This document shows positions 51,437 through 61,469 of a DNA stretch of 64,000 nucleotides, piece by piece. The DNA is from Haliclona indistincta (taxonomy: Eukaryota > Porifera > Demospongiae > Haplosclerida > Chalinidae): contig OZ024791.1 in NCBI GenBank assembly GCA_964017065.1, forward strand, positions 5,322,547 through 5,386,546. Reading direction: 5' to 3'. Position 1 is the stretch's first letter, and every line of letters starts with the position of its first letter. The notes beneath the pieces are model-generated. The model saw nothing but the letters and a program-made list of their open reading frames with translations. It ran no database searches and was not told the DNA's origin. A program made the position numbers and the translations under genes.

Positions 51437-51855
51437 TACCTAAACGCATTCATTTACCTAAACGCATTCAGTGAATTCCGTCTTATACACTTCATTATTT
51501 TACCTAAACGCATTCAGTGAATTCCGTCTTATACACTTCATTATTTTACCTAAACGCATTCAATGAATTCCGTCTTATACACTTTATTATTTTACCTAAA
51601 CGCATTCAATGAATTCCGTCTTATACACTTCATTATTTTACCTAAACGCATTCAATGAATTCCGTCTTATACACTTCATTATTTTACCTAAACGCATTCA
51701 ATGAATTCCGTCTTATACACTTTATTATTACCTAAACGCATTCAATGAATTCCGTCTTATACACTTTATTATTTTACCTAAACGCATTCAGTGAATTCCG
51801 TCTTATACACTTTATTATTAATTTTTACCTAAACGCATTCAGTGAATTCCGTCTG
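51437..51855. repeat. 46-bp minisatellite, about ten unit starts
   Basis: The unit begins ACCTAAACGCATTCA, continues TGAATTCCGTCTTATACACT and ends in TTATTTT. Units differ by a G/A in CAGTGAA versus CAATGAA and a C/T in CACTTCATT versus CACTTTATT. The first unit is truncated and the last degenerates near 51855. There are no spacers of unique sequence, so it is not a CRISPR array. Confidence 0.95.
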
Positions 51856-51881
51856 TATAATTATTATTACATCATAGATAT

Positions 51882-52588
51882 TTATGCCTCGGTGGGCGGA
51901 GCCACGAGGCATACTGTAATCGCGTTGTCTGTCTGTCTGTTACATCATTTTTGCGGCGCACGCTGAAAGGTAAGCTTTGAAACTTGCAATGCAGGTAGAA
52001 ATCGATATTATCTCGGATGTGAACTAGCGAAATTTCGATACAAAGCTTTGTTCTAGAGTTATGGCGTGATTTGCTTACTTTGTTTGCCGTTGCTGGCGAT
52101 CTGGACTTCTCCGAAGGCAAGGCTGTCCACAGTTGACTGCCTAGAACCTGATAGGTTAGACTTTTACTACAGGATAGCAGTGCAGGTCCAGAGAAATCGT
52201 GTAAGCAAGCTATGGAAGCTACTCGCTCGTGGTCTGTGCCAAACACTGTAGACACGCCCAGTTAAATTGTGGTCAGCACTGATTGGCTTCTGATTGCATA
52301 ACTAAAGCACTACTGTACAGAAATCCTGTATACATGCATCTGCAGTTGCTGTGTTTGTAGAATGGTGGATAGTTGTGTTTGTTGATATTTGTAGCAGTAT
52401 TCTCACAGCAATGAGTGCAGTAGAACTTGTTTCTACTGCAGCTTACATTGCATGCTTCCATGATACTGTTTTGATCCTTCCGTGGATCTACTGCATGCAT
52501 ATATACGTGCTGTCATAATTATGCATCTGCTAATTGAATGCCATACATGCTACATGTACTGCACCGAGGCATCTGCACCTTTGGTGCT
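51882..52588. mobile_element. Family A repeat element, copy 1
   Basis: Begins TTATGCCTCGGTGGGCGGAG and ends near ACCGAGGCATCTGCACCTTT. The left end folds on itself (GCCTCG ... CGAGGC) and is the inverse of the right-end CGAGGCAT. The interior (GCGGCGCACGCTGAAAGGTA, TTATGGCGTGATTTGC, and ACACGCCCAGTTAAAT) recurs in copies 2 to 4. No coding frame is shared. Confidence 0.8.
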
Positions 52589-52716
52589 TCATTTAATTTG
52601 TAGCCCAGGCGACCGTAAGATCAAAGGCGCCGCTCGTGCGCTTCGCGCCCTCGATCGGGCGGTAAAATTTACCCCCTCGGCTATATCGCGTACCGCCTCG
52701 GTTGCCATGGGTTAAC

Positions 52717-52828
52717 CTATACGTATACACGTATACATGTATATATGCATACATGTATACATGTAGAATACATGTATACATATAATACATGTATACATAT
52801 ATACATATATACATGTATATATGTATAC
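52717..52828. repeat. ATACATGTAT-type palindromic simple repeat
   Basis: Alternating GTATAC, ATGTAT and ATATAC words over about 110 bases. The resulting Tyr/Met/Cys/Ile open frames on both strands are artefacts. Confidence 0.85.
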
Positions 52829-53286
52829 CAGGAGCGCATAATGAGAGTGAGCGCGGTAAGAAGGCAGGAGCAGGACACTCCCACGCACTTGATTAAAAAT
52901 TGCACCTCCACACATGATGGCCGTGTTTCTAAAGATAGACTTGTGATGGCCGACGGTACGCGTACGTACAGTTTCGTATTGGATGGACTCTGGCCTTCTA
53001 GAAGGTAAGAAGCAGCTTTCCACTATCCCAGGACAATCATGCTTGTCCGCTAGCTCGAGTAGATACTGTTAAAGCAAGAAACGAGTCGAATCCGTGATGG
53101 TGGACCGTCATGTTCTTTCTCTACAGCTGGTATACGAGCACGTGGAGATCGTCTGCGCATCATCGCGGGTGTAGAAAGCTTCTACGAGCTGTTGCTTACC
53201 TCAACGAGCCTCTAACTGCCAAGTTCCATCCAATACGAAACTGTACGTACGCGTACCGTCGGCCATCAAAAGTCTATGTTTAGAAA
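52829..53286. mobile_element. Family B inverted-repeat element, copy 1, right end lost
   Basis: Starts CAGGAGCGCATAATGAGAGT. It is collinear with 62449-62969. Inverted arms can be followed to the segment GTACGTACGCGTACCGTCGG at about 53245, which is the inverse of CCGACGGTACGCGTACGTAC at about 52950. The outermost right end diverges after about 53286. Confidence 0.8.
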
Positions 53287-53421
53287 TTATAAGCATAAGC
53301 ATCATACTGGAGGGTGGGGCTCATGACCTCGCGATGATCAATACTGCGCGAAATTCCGCATGACCACGAATATATACTAGCATACTACAGAATAACATTT
53401 ATTTTTTAACGAAGTGTTCAA

Positions 53422-53691
53422 ATGTCAAGCTCGCAAGAAAAGAACTACTTGCCTGCAAAGTCACTACCAGTGGCATCCTTTCAGCCAGTAGAAAAACATC
53501 AGCAGTACTACTCTCACCATCAGGACGCATTCACGTACGAAACGCCGGTTATGGAGTCGGTGAAGTGCAATCGTCACAAGGATCAACTGGTCGTACACCG
53601 TCCATGTTCTCATTATAAATATGATAATGGATCGTCCTTCTGCTGCTGTAGCTGCCTGTCTGATCATTGCAAATCTTTTCGCACCAACTGA
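53422..53691 (+). CDS. Possible small Cys/His-rich protein, unknown family
   Basis: An 89-residue frame from ATG 53422 (MSSSQEKNYLPAKSLPVASF) to the stop at 53689-53691. It is Gln/His/Tyr-rich in the first half and ends with a Cys cluster (SSFCCCSCLSDHCKSF). A TATA-like ATATATACTAG lies about 50 bases upstream and AATAAA at 53817-53822 lies 126 bases downstream, so the frame sits within a plausible transcription unit. I recognise no family, and the location in a repeat island argues for caution. It could equally be chance. Confidence 0.35.
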   Translation: MSSSQEKNYLPAKSLPVASFQPVEKHQQYYSHHQDAFTYETPVMESVKCNRHKDQLVVHRPCSHYKYDNGSSFCCCSCLSDHCKSFRTN

Positions 53692-54673
53692 TATTAACTG
53701 ACGGAGCAAGACCATAAAGACTATAACCATCTATGCCATAACAACAGAGACTACAATACATAAACACGCAAGAACAACTATCGCTGTGCTGCATGCAAAC
53801 TTATCTGTTCAGTTGCAATAAAATTCTTACGGCAAGTAGCCCTTTTGTATTGGTTTTTGCAAGGGTGGCAATAATAATTATGGTGCATAGTTCACATTAT
53901 TGTTGCAGTAAAGTATTAATTGATCAAAACATAGTCTGGTAGTTTCATTTCCAGATCTCTCTATGCAAGTTTCTGGTCACATACTAGTCATGTGACTGCT
54001 AATGGGAGGTTGGGGTCGTGTTCGTCTCTTCTTGTTCCTTAGCAAGCGATAGTGAGTATAGCTTGTGTATTGAGGGGAGAGGAGAGGGATGTAGAAGGCT
54101 CTGAACAATGAGTGAGACCTGCAGAGAAGAAGGAATGATAAATGCAGGCAGGGAAAGGTGGTCTTTAGTAAGTACATAAGTGGAAGGAGGAGGAGCATAT
54201 GAGTACTGCTGTTTACTATCTTGTAAGGACTTTCCATCTCCTTGTGGAGGGAGAAGGAGGAGCAGATGAAGTACTCATTACTTGTAAGGACTTCCCATCT
54301 CCTTACAAAAATCAGCCAACAAGGCTTAGGCCACACCACTTCAGGCAAAATTTAACCTCTGAAGGCTGGCATGTCGCCTACAGCGGTTTTATTTCTCCTA
54401 CATTGTAGCAACAGCCACAAAAGTGTAAAGCCATGATCCATGCCTTATTAGGAAGGTTTATTTACATTGCGTGATTCAGATTGAACACGGTTTATGCTCT
54501 ATGGTTGACGCTTTTAGATTGCAAGAAGTAGTGAAACTGCTGTACTCTTTTATTCTCAAGGTTAGCAATCAGCTCGTGAAGTGCAATTCTGCATTGATCA
54601 CTTTTAATATAACCACATACATGCCACATTTTAATATAACACACTTATAACACATTACTCTTTAGGGCCGATA

Positions 54674-54687
54674 GCGGATATATCCGC
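54674..54687. repeat. Perfect 14-bp palindrome GCGGATATATCCGC, first copy
   Basis: Preceded by ATA. The same word recurs 44 bases later at 54718-54731, again preceded by ATA. Confidence 0.9.
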
Positions 54688-54717
54688 ACAATAATTAATG
54701 TACTCTAGACGACAATA

Positions 54718-54731
54718 GCGGATATATCCGC
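54718..54731. repeat. Perfect 14-bp palindrome GCGGATATATCCGC, second copy
   Basis: Second copy of the palindrome at 54674-54687. Such paired palindromes near a TTTAGGG motif (54661) may be the subterminal part of a transposon end. Confidence 0.9.
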
Positions 54732-55027
54732 GCTTTGTGTTTGCAGCTTCATTGAAGCTCTCACAATCCTAGTAGCTAGTGCTATACATTCTCTGAACAC
54801 TTACAGGACCCAAGGAAGGTTACACAATGACCACGCGATCACTTTCTGAGTGAGCGTCGAATGGTGGTCAACACGTCCCAATCTTTAGCGCCACTCACAC
54901 AGGCTGTACCATGCTTAGGTAGCTGTCATGGAGTTGTAGAACGCTATTGTAAGCTATGGCACATTTAATATAACAACCACAACAGCACGGCGTCGTCAAA
55001 AATGTATGCGAGATTATACTGCTGTCA

Positions 55028-55598
55028 TTATGCCTCGGTGGGCGGAGCCACGAGGCATACTGTAATCGCGTTGTCTGTCGTTCTGTCATTCTGTCTGTCT
55101 GTTACACCATTTTTGCGGCGCACGCTGAACGGTGAGCTCTGAAACTTGCAATGCAGGTATAACTCGACATTATCTCGGTTGTGTATTAGCGAAAGTTCGA
55201 TGCAAAGCTTTGTTCTAGAGTTATGGCGCGGTTTGCTCACCTATAGATGGCTTTGCTGACGATCAGGACTTCTCAGAAAACAAAACTACTCACAGCAGAC
55301 TGCCTAGTAGCTTGTAGGTTAAATTTATACTACATGATGGCAGCGCAGGTCCGTAGAAACTGCGCGAGGAAGCTACTTGTAACCAGAACCCGGCAGGTTA
55401 CTGCCATTCAATGCATAGGCACGCCCAGTTAATTAAAATAATATTAATAATACTCAGCACTGTTTGGCTTCTGATTGCATAACTACAAGTTTGCTATATT
55501 GCTTCTGCTCGTGCTATATTCGAATGCTGGCAGCTGAATATGAATATTACTCTGTTATAGCATTACATGCTCAAATTTTAACATCCACCGAGGCATAA
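55028..55598. mobile_element. Family A repeat element, copy 2, both ends intact
   Basis: 571 bp with perfect 14-bp inverted ends, TTATGCCTCGGTGG and CCACCGAGGCATAA. The interior is collinear with copies 1 and 3 (GCGGCGCACGCTGAACGGTG; AGCTTTGTTCTAGAGTTATG; TGGCTTCTGATTGCATAACT). No protein-coding frame is shared between copies. Confidence 0.85.
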
Positions 55599-55693
55599 CC
55601 AGCACAATGGTGCATTTTTAACACTGTTGTTCAACTCTGGCGACTTCTCTGGGCTCTCTACTACCTTGAGAGCAGCTATGGTTTAAATACGTT

Positions 55694-55914
55694 GGAGCTT
55701 ATCATTCCAAGGAGCACATAACTTTGAATAGCATAGTGGTAATAGCACAAAATATATCCACCGCTTGAAGTGTAAAAAAAGTTCTTATTAGGTAGTTTTT
55801 ACATGAGCCATACGGCCATGGCGTGCACGCACGCTGTATAAATCTCGCACGCAATAGCAGCCCATTTATTTTCTGCTGTTTCATGGTTGTACGCTCCTTG
55901 GAATAACAAGCTCC
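55694..55914. mobile_element. 221-bp MITE with GGAGCTTATCATTCC ends
   Basis: The left 22 bases (GGAGCTTATCATTCCAAGGA...) are the inverse of the right 22, with two mismatches. No coding frame. Confidence 0.8.
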
Positions 55915-55915
55915 T

Positions 55916-56051
55916 GGTTAGATGATAGATTCTCGGTGTCTACGGAGAGTTATATCGCCTTGGAAACTGAAACGGACGTGCTCAGGACGTCCATACATCG
56001 GTTTCCGTGGCGATCTAACTCTCCGTAGACATCTCAAACCATCGTCTAACC
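55916..56051. repeat. 136-bp imperfect hairpin
   Basis: Left TCTACGGAGAGTTATATCGC pairs with right GCGATCTAACTCTCCGTAGA with few mismatches, and pairing continues outward to GGTTAGATGAT/ATCGTCTAACC. The arms are about 65 bases with almost no loop. It begins directly after the preceding MITE. Confidence 0.8.
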
Positions 56052-56520
56052 TATACATACATGTACCAATTCTCTCACTAGTATTTGTGTGGGTTTTGTG
56101 CTATTTTGAGAACTATCATTTTCCAGTGGGTACAGGGGTTTTATTACCTCTTGCAATGGCAACTCGTAAACCGTGAATCGTGAACCGTCAGCTGTGTGTT
56201 GGTATGCACGTGTGCACGTATATTAGTGTGCACGTGGTCGAGCTGCTCATTGAGACGTCTTGAGGCAGCTACCGCTGACTCATTCAGTGGACAGCCAACC
56301 AAACAACAGCTGGAGTAACTTAGGATGGCCCTTATCACCCTACTTATGGCATCATCGATATCATGCTGGCATGAGTGGCATCACGGCTTCTCACAGTCAC
56401 GTGGCTGTAGAGACGCCCTATCCTAGTCTAGAACAAGTGTGTTCAATGACAATACCAGGAAAGAAGTGAGACTATAAGAATTACTGTTGCTATAAATTAC
56501 AAAGTATTTCTTCGTCTCCA

Positions 56521-56757
56521 GCCTGAGTATACCTATCGGTTGAAAATCATCAACCAAAGCAAGAGAAGTGAATTCGTGATAAGAGATATGCATGACCACC
56601 ACGAGAAGTTCTCTTCGATCACAGAACTTAAGGTTTCCATCATGGATGCTTTTACGGACCACGTACCAGCCACTACCAACTTTAATGTTGGATATTTCCT
56701 GGGCAAGCAGTCTTCTAAATACTGGATAGTAACTGAAAAGATCTCGAATTAATGTAT
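56521..56757 (+). pseudogene. Decayed coding region of unknown family, left part
   Basis: After a good acceptor (TTCTTCGTCTCCAG) one frame reads PEYTYRLKIINQSKRSEFVI, later KFSSITELKVSIMDAFTDHV and NVGYFLGKQSSKYWIVTEK, then stops. Coding-like residues appear to continue in other frames up to about 56835, as if one-base indels have accumulated (inference). An upstream open stretch at 56325-56466 may be another exon. I do not recognise the family. Confidence 0.45.
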
Positions 56758-56841
56758 ACCTCTATGAATAAAAGGACATTTCACTATGGTGCGATGCAAG
56801 ATCTGAGAGCCCTACAAATGACAAAAACGCAAGTCACAAGT

Positions 56842-58421
56842 GGGTCATTCCATGTCAAATCAACCACACTTTGAAAGTTCAAGTTACAGAATTGCACGAA
56901 ACTTGGTACACATGTTGGGTAGAGTAAGGTTATTACTGTCATGAAATAAAAGTGATCTATGATGAATGGCTTCTGAGATATAGCCAATTAATTATCAGAT
57001 TTTTTAACGAAAATGCCTTCACTAGCTATTACTCAAGTCATTGTAACTTTTTATCAGAACATTTCTACATCATGAGGCTAGTACCATCTTATAGCTCATG
57101 AAACTGGCTTTGACATGAAATGTTGTAAGGCTTCATTTTCAAAATTTATGCATTACTTAACAGGTCATTAAACTTTGACCTACGATTTCTCAAAAAATGC
57201 TGCCTGAATTTTTTTGTCGTCAATGCAAAATCATGCCACACTATTGGTCTATCATTTTCCAGAGTTTAGTTTTGGGAACAGCACGGGCTACAGAAATATG
57301 TCTAACGAGCTATGAATAATCGGCTAGTAAGAGCCAATATCATTGTAAAACAAACATACGAGTGTACTATTAGTAATAAAATTGATCATTACCCTGCACA
57401 TGCAGTGTGTCGAGCGTTGCTATCCATGTGACATTATTTTAAATCATGGTTTATTGCTTAAAATCTCAAAAATATAATACCTAGTCTATTTTGAAAGAAG
57501 TGCATGCACTATCTGTGCACTATAGTTATTTTCTTGTCACTAGTTACTGATATGGCCATGGGTGTGCCAACAATAAGCATTAAAACATATTTATAAAAAA
57601 TTACCATTAACTTGAGTGAGTGCAAATGAGCCTGAGCAAGCACATTTTGTTAACTTGTCTGACCAGTACAATCATCTAGCAGAAGGCTTGAAAATCAGAC
57701 TAGAGTTCATTACAGTCCTATAGTTAAGCAATTCATGGCTCTCCCAAACAATGAAAAATTAATCACAATACATAATCAAGTAAGCATTAAAAAGAGTTAA
57801 TTTTGTACGGATTTTATATTTAATTTAAAAATGAATGTTACTAAACATCTAATAATAGTATTTTAAGTCACAAATGAACTGTATTATTACTAATAGTACA
57901 CTCGTATGTTTGTTTACCATGATTATTAGTTCTTACTAGCCAATTATTCATAGCTCGTTAGACATATTTCTGTAGCCCATGCTGGTCCCAAAACTAAACT
58001 CTGGCAAATCATAGACCAATAGTGTGGCATGATTTTGGATTGACGACAAAAAAATTCAGGCAGCGTTTTTTTTTTAATCGCAGGTCAAAGTTTAATGACC
58101 TGTTAATTAATGCATAAATTTTTTTAATGAAGCCTTACAACATTTCATGTGAAAGCCAGTTTCATGAGCTGTAAGATGGTACTAGCCTCATGATGTAGAA
58201 ATGTTCTGATAAAAAGTTACAATGACTTGAGTAATAGCTAGTGAAGGCATTTTCGTTAAAAAATCTGATAATTAATTGGCTATATCTCAGAAGCCATTCA
58301 TCATAGATCACTTTTATTTCATGACAGTAATAACCTTACTCTACCCAACATGTGTACCAAGTTTCGTGCAATTCTGTAACTTGAACTTTCAAAGTGTGGT
58401 TGATTCGACATGGAATGACCC
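56842..58421. mobile_element. 1.58-kb fold-back element with about 540-bp inverted arms
   Basis: The left arm 56842-57380 starts GGGTCATTCCATGTCAAATC. The right arm 57884-58421 is its inverse, with scattered mismatches and small indels along the whole length. The centre (about 500 bp) is AT-rich and non-coding. AAGT is present on both sides (56838-56841 and 58422-58425) as a probable 4-bp target duplication. It separates the two parts of the decayed coding region. Confidence 0.9.
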
Positions 58422-58900
58422 AAGTGGAACATGTTGAACCTCCTTCCACCAAGCGTAAGCTAATAGAGGATAAAGTTGATGACATGGTAGAGGAGCTCAA
58501 AGAGAGACATGACGACAGGTACACACTACTACAACTGTGTCTATGGGCTCGGATGATCAGTGCTGGTCATCATGAAAGCTTGGATGATCCTCCTCAGATA
58601 CCAGCACTTACAGGAGTCACACTCAAGAGGGAACAGAAGGAGTCATTGGCAGAAGCAATTGCAGGGGCAGCTTCGACACTAGTTGGTGCATTCCACAGCA
58701 AAGGTTCAGCTGATGTCTCCCCAGCACGGTCTCCCGCTATAGACACCAGAGTAGGCCACTCGCCCAGTAAGATATCTAACCTGAGGAGAAATTATCTGAA
58801 AGAGCTACAGCAGTTGTTTGAAGATAATATCCTAACAGCAGAAGAATTTGCCGAACAAAAAGAAATTGTTCTAAATGCGATGAGAAAGCTGAGACACTAA
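58415..58900 (+). CDS. Open coding region of unknown family, start codon inside the fold-back element
   Basis: A 161-residue frame. The only nearby ATG is at 58415, inside the last seven bases of the fold-back element. Residues KRKLIEDKVDDMVEELKERH and YTLLQLCLWARMISAGHHES are followed by PPQIPALTGVTLKREQKESL, and the C-terminus (YLKELQQLFEDNILTAEEFA, QKEIVLNAMRKLRH) resembles a SHOCT-type short helical oligomerisation motif. This is likely the 3' part of the region interrupted at 56842, possibly a final exon of a repeated gene family. The frame is intact over 480 bases. Function unknown. Confidence 0.45.
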   Translation: MTQVEHVEPPSTKRKLIEDKVDDMVEELKERHDDRYTLLQLCLWARMISAGHHESLDDPPQIPALTGVTLKREQKESLAEAIAGAASTLVGAFHSKGSADVSPARSPAIDTRVGHSPSKISNLRRNYLKELQQLFEDNILTAEEFAEQKEIVLNAMRKLRH

Positions 58901-59121
58901 CTATTTTGATTCCCCATTGTTTTGTGCAATGTATCACTTCACAGTCTTCACTATATCATCATCATCATTATTATTATTATATTTATCACTTTTCCAGTAT
59001 TTATACCTGATTTATACAATAAAAATTTTACATAGGATAAATACTGGCATGCTCAATCCAGTTGTAGCAGTCTGATTCTGTAATGGTAGAATATGCAGCC
59101 AACACTATTTCTTCTAAATTC
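58901..59121. other. Spacer, no gene seen
   Basis: Contains an ATC/ATT simple repeat at about 58957-58985 and AATAAA at about 59019, a possible poly(A) signal for the frame ending at 58900. Confidence 0.5.
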
Positions 59122-59179
59122 ATTAAGCCTCGGTGGGCGGAGCCACGAGGCATACAGTAGTTCGTTTGTGTATGTGTCA
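59122..59179. repeat. Orphan left end of a family A element
   Basis: TTAAGCCTCGGTGGGCGGAG through ACGAGGCATACAGTAG repeats the left terminus of family A. It is followed at once by a complete copy starting at 59180, so one copy inserted into or beside the end of another. Confidence 0.8.
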
Positions 59180-59735
59180 TTATGCCTCGGTGGGCGGAGC
59201 CACGAGGCATACTGTAATCGCGTTGTCTGTCATTCATTCAGTCTGTCTGTTACACCATTTTTGCGGCGCACGCAGAAAAGTAAGCTCTGAAACTTGCAAT
59301 GCAGGTAGAACTCGATATTATCTCGGATGTGAACTAGCGAAAGTTGGATACAAAGCTTTGTTCTAGAGTTATGGCGTGATTTGCTTACTTTGTTTACCGT
59401 TGCTGGTGATCTGGACTTCTCCGAAGGCAAGGCTGTCCACAGTTGACTGCCTAGAAGCTGATAGGTTAGAATTTACTACAGGATAGCAGCGCAGGTTTAG
59501 AGAAATCGTGTAGGCAAACTATGGAAGCTATCTCGCTCGTTGCTGTGTAGACACGCCCAGTTGAATTGTGGTTAGCACTGATTGGCTTCTGATTGCATAA
59601 CTAAAGCACTGCATTGTGATTGCTGTACAGAAATCCTGTATACATGCATCTGCAGTTGCCGTGTTTGTGGAATGGTGGATATTTGTGTTTGTGGATAATG
59701 TGTCATTCCACCGAGGCATCTGCACCTTAGGTGCT
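59180..59735. mobile_element. Family A repeat element, copy 3
   Basis: Starts TTATGCCTCGGTGGGCGGAG and ends CCACCGAGGCATCTGCACCT TAGGTGCT (about 59709-59735). The terminal GCACCTTAGGTGC is a perfect palindrome. The sequence is close to copy 1 throughout. Confidence 0.85.
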
Positions 59736-60239
59736 ATTTTTCCGTCTATTAACGATGTAACACATCGCTCAATAAAAACAGAGCGCTGATACTTGCAACA
59801 CAAGAAGACATCAACATTTGCTCAAAGATTAATTTTAAGATTTTCAATTCTAAGGCTCTGTTCACGACTAATGGCGTGATACGCTCATCAAGACTGCTGT
59901 TGCTGGTGATCTACACTTCTCTGAAGACAAAATTCCCGACAGCTCACTGCCTAGCAGCTTGTAGGTCGAGTTTATACTAGAAGGTAGCAGTGCAGGTCCG
60001 GAAGAATTGCGCGAGGTGGCTTAAGCTAGCTTACATCATTAAGGCTACTGCTATTATACTGGGGCAATTGGACACGCCCACTGGACTTCTAATTATTCTG
60101 TCAGTTTGTCGCAACGATTTCTCGTCGCTCGCTTAAAAATAATCGCTGAAAAAAGCAACACGGGTAGAAATCGATACTTGCTTGGATTTGAATTTTCAGA
60201 AGTTTGATTTTAAAGCTTAGTGCGTAAGTTACCGTGTGA
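59736..60239. repeat. Diverged family A-related sequence between copies 3 and 4
   Basis: Segments such as TGCTGGTGATCTACACTTCT and GACACGCCCACTGGACTTCT align loosely with the interior of family A. The order suggests one or two old, degraded copies. Confidence 0.5.
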
Positions 60240-60760
60240 ATTGCTCACGGCTGGTTCGGTTTTGTAGCGCACGCTGAAAGTTAAGCTCTGAAACTAGCAA
60301 TGCAAGTAGAACACGGTATTATCTCGCTTTCGAACATGTGAAAACTTTATACGAAGCTTAGTTCGTGAGTTATGGCGCTATTTGTTCACCATTGCTGGCG
60401 ATCTGGACTTCTCCACTGGAGGCAAACTTGCTGTCCACAGTTGACTGCCTAGAAGCTGATAGGTTAGAATTTACTACAGGATAGCAGCGCAGGTCAGAGA
60501 AATTATGTAAGCAAGCTATGGAGCTATCTCGCTCGTGGTATGCATGTAACTGCTGTGCTGTGCTAAACACTGTAGACACGCCCAGTTGAATTGTGGTTGG
60601 CACTGATTGGCTTCTGATTGCATAACTAAAGCACTGCATTGTGATTGCTGTACAGAAATCCTGTATACATGCATCTGCAGTTGCTGTGTTTATGGAATGG
60701 TGGATAGTTGTGTTTGTGGATAATGTGTCATTCCACCGAGGCATCTGCACCTTAGGTGCT
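60240..60760. mobile_element. Family A repeat element, copy 4, left end missing
   Basis: Collinear with copy 3 from GTAGCGCACGCTGAAAGTTA to the right end CCACCGAGGCATCTGCACCT and palindrome GCACCTTAGGTGC. The last 330 bases are almost identical to copy 3. Confidence 0.8.
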
Positions 60761-60921
60761 TTATTTCTTGTGCAATTCGTAAAGATTTGTTCCAAAACCA
60801 CTTCAAGTAAAATGAGCTTGACTTCATTAGTAAGCTTATGACTCAAGTTTGTAGCGTCGTATTGCTTCTTGGTGACTTCTCCAGTGCGGTGAAATATAAC
60901 TGTAACGTTCTACAAACAGTA

Positions 60922-61469
60922 TACCGTATAACCGGTAATTTTCGTACGGTTCTAATTTTCGTAAGAGCTCCCGATGACGAAAATTAAATTTTCGAAAATT
61001 TCTTTGTAACGAAAATTTGTGTTGCATGCCATGCCGCCTAGAACACGTGTACGATGCTCTGCTTGTCGATGGTACCGCCACAACGAAGAAAAAGAACATA
61101 GGCAAGAGAATTATTTTCCGTGGCAGATGCTCTGCAGTCGTGGCAGAACTACGACCAGTATATATCTGTGTCTGTCCCCGTGTGTGATCGGTTCTAACCA
61201 CAGCCACAGCGTCTTGAACGTTCTAGACTTCTGACGGCAGGCAAGTGTTTCTCCAACTTTAGACATGATAGCCTCTTACGCAACTAGAAATAGTCGTCGT
61301 CTCTCTGTCCTCCTCCGTGTGTCGAGCGCATCAGAATTAATTTTTTATAGCAAATTTAAATTTTGGTGTGATTTAATTTTCGAACGGCGCAAGCGTTACG
61401 AAAATTAAATCCTATCTAAAATTTTACGTACGTAATATTTCGATGCCGAAAATTACCGGTTATACGGTA
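60922..61469. mobile_element. 548-bp element with TACCGTATAACCGG termini
   Basis: The 24-bp ends (ATACCGTATAACCGGTAATT and on) are exact inverses. TA is at both outer edges. The subterminal regions are rich in CGAAAATT words. A short open frame at 61019-61234 (begins with a non-ATG codon) is not supported as a gene. It is related to the MITE in the cullin-4 intron. Confidence 0.85.

Larger units (their letters stand above)
53823..55027. other. Repeat-island spacer, no gene seen
   Basis: Contains a 25-base direct repeat (CTTGTAAGGACTTYCCATCT) at about 54219 and 54281, and two copies of a perfect palindrome (listed separately). Nothing else could be recognised. Confidence 0.5.

Noticed and set aside
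51437..51855. CRISPR array
   Set aside because: Units are directly adjacent without unique spacers, and the sequence is eukaryotic.
52593..53023. Tyr/Met/Cys-rich frames on the minus strand
   Set aside because: Caused by the ATACATGTAT simple repeat and a fold-back element.
56842..58421. LTR retrotransposon
   Set aside because: The long repeats are inverted, not direct, and there are no gag/pol frames.
61019..61234. 71-codon frame inside the 548-bp inverted-repeat element
   Set aside because: Starts at a non-ATG codon and shows no transposase motif; the element looks non-autonomous.
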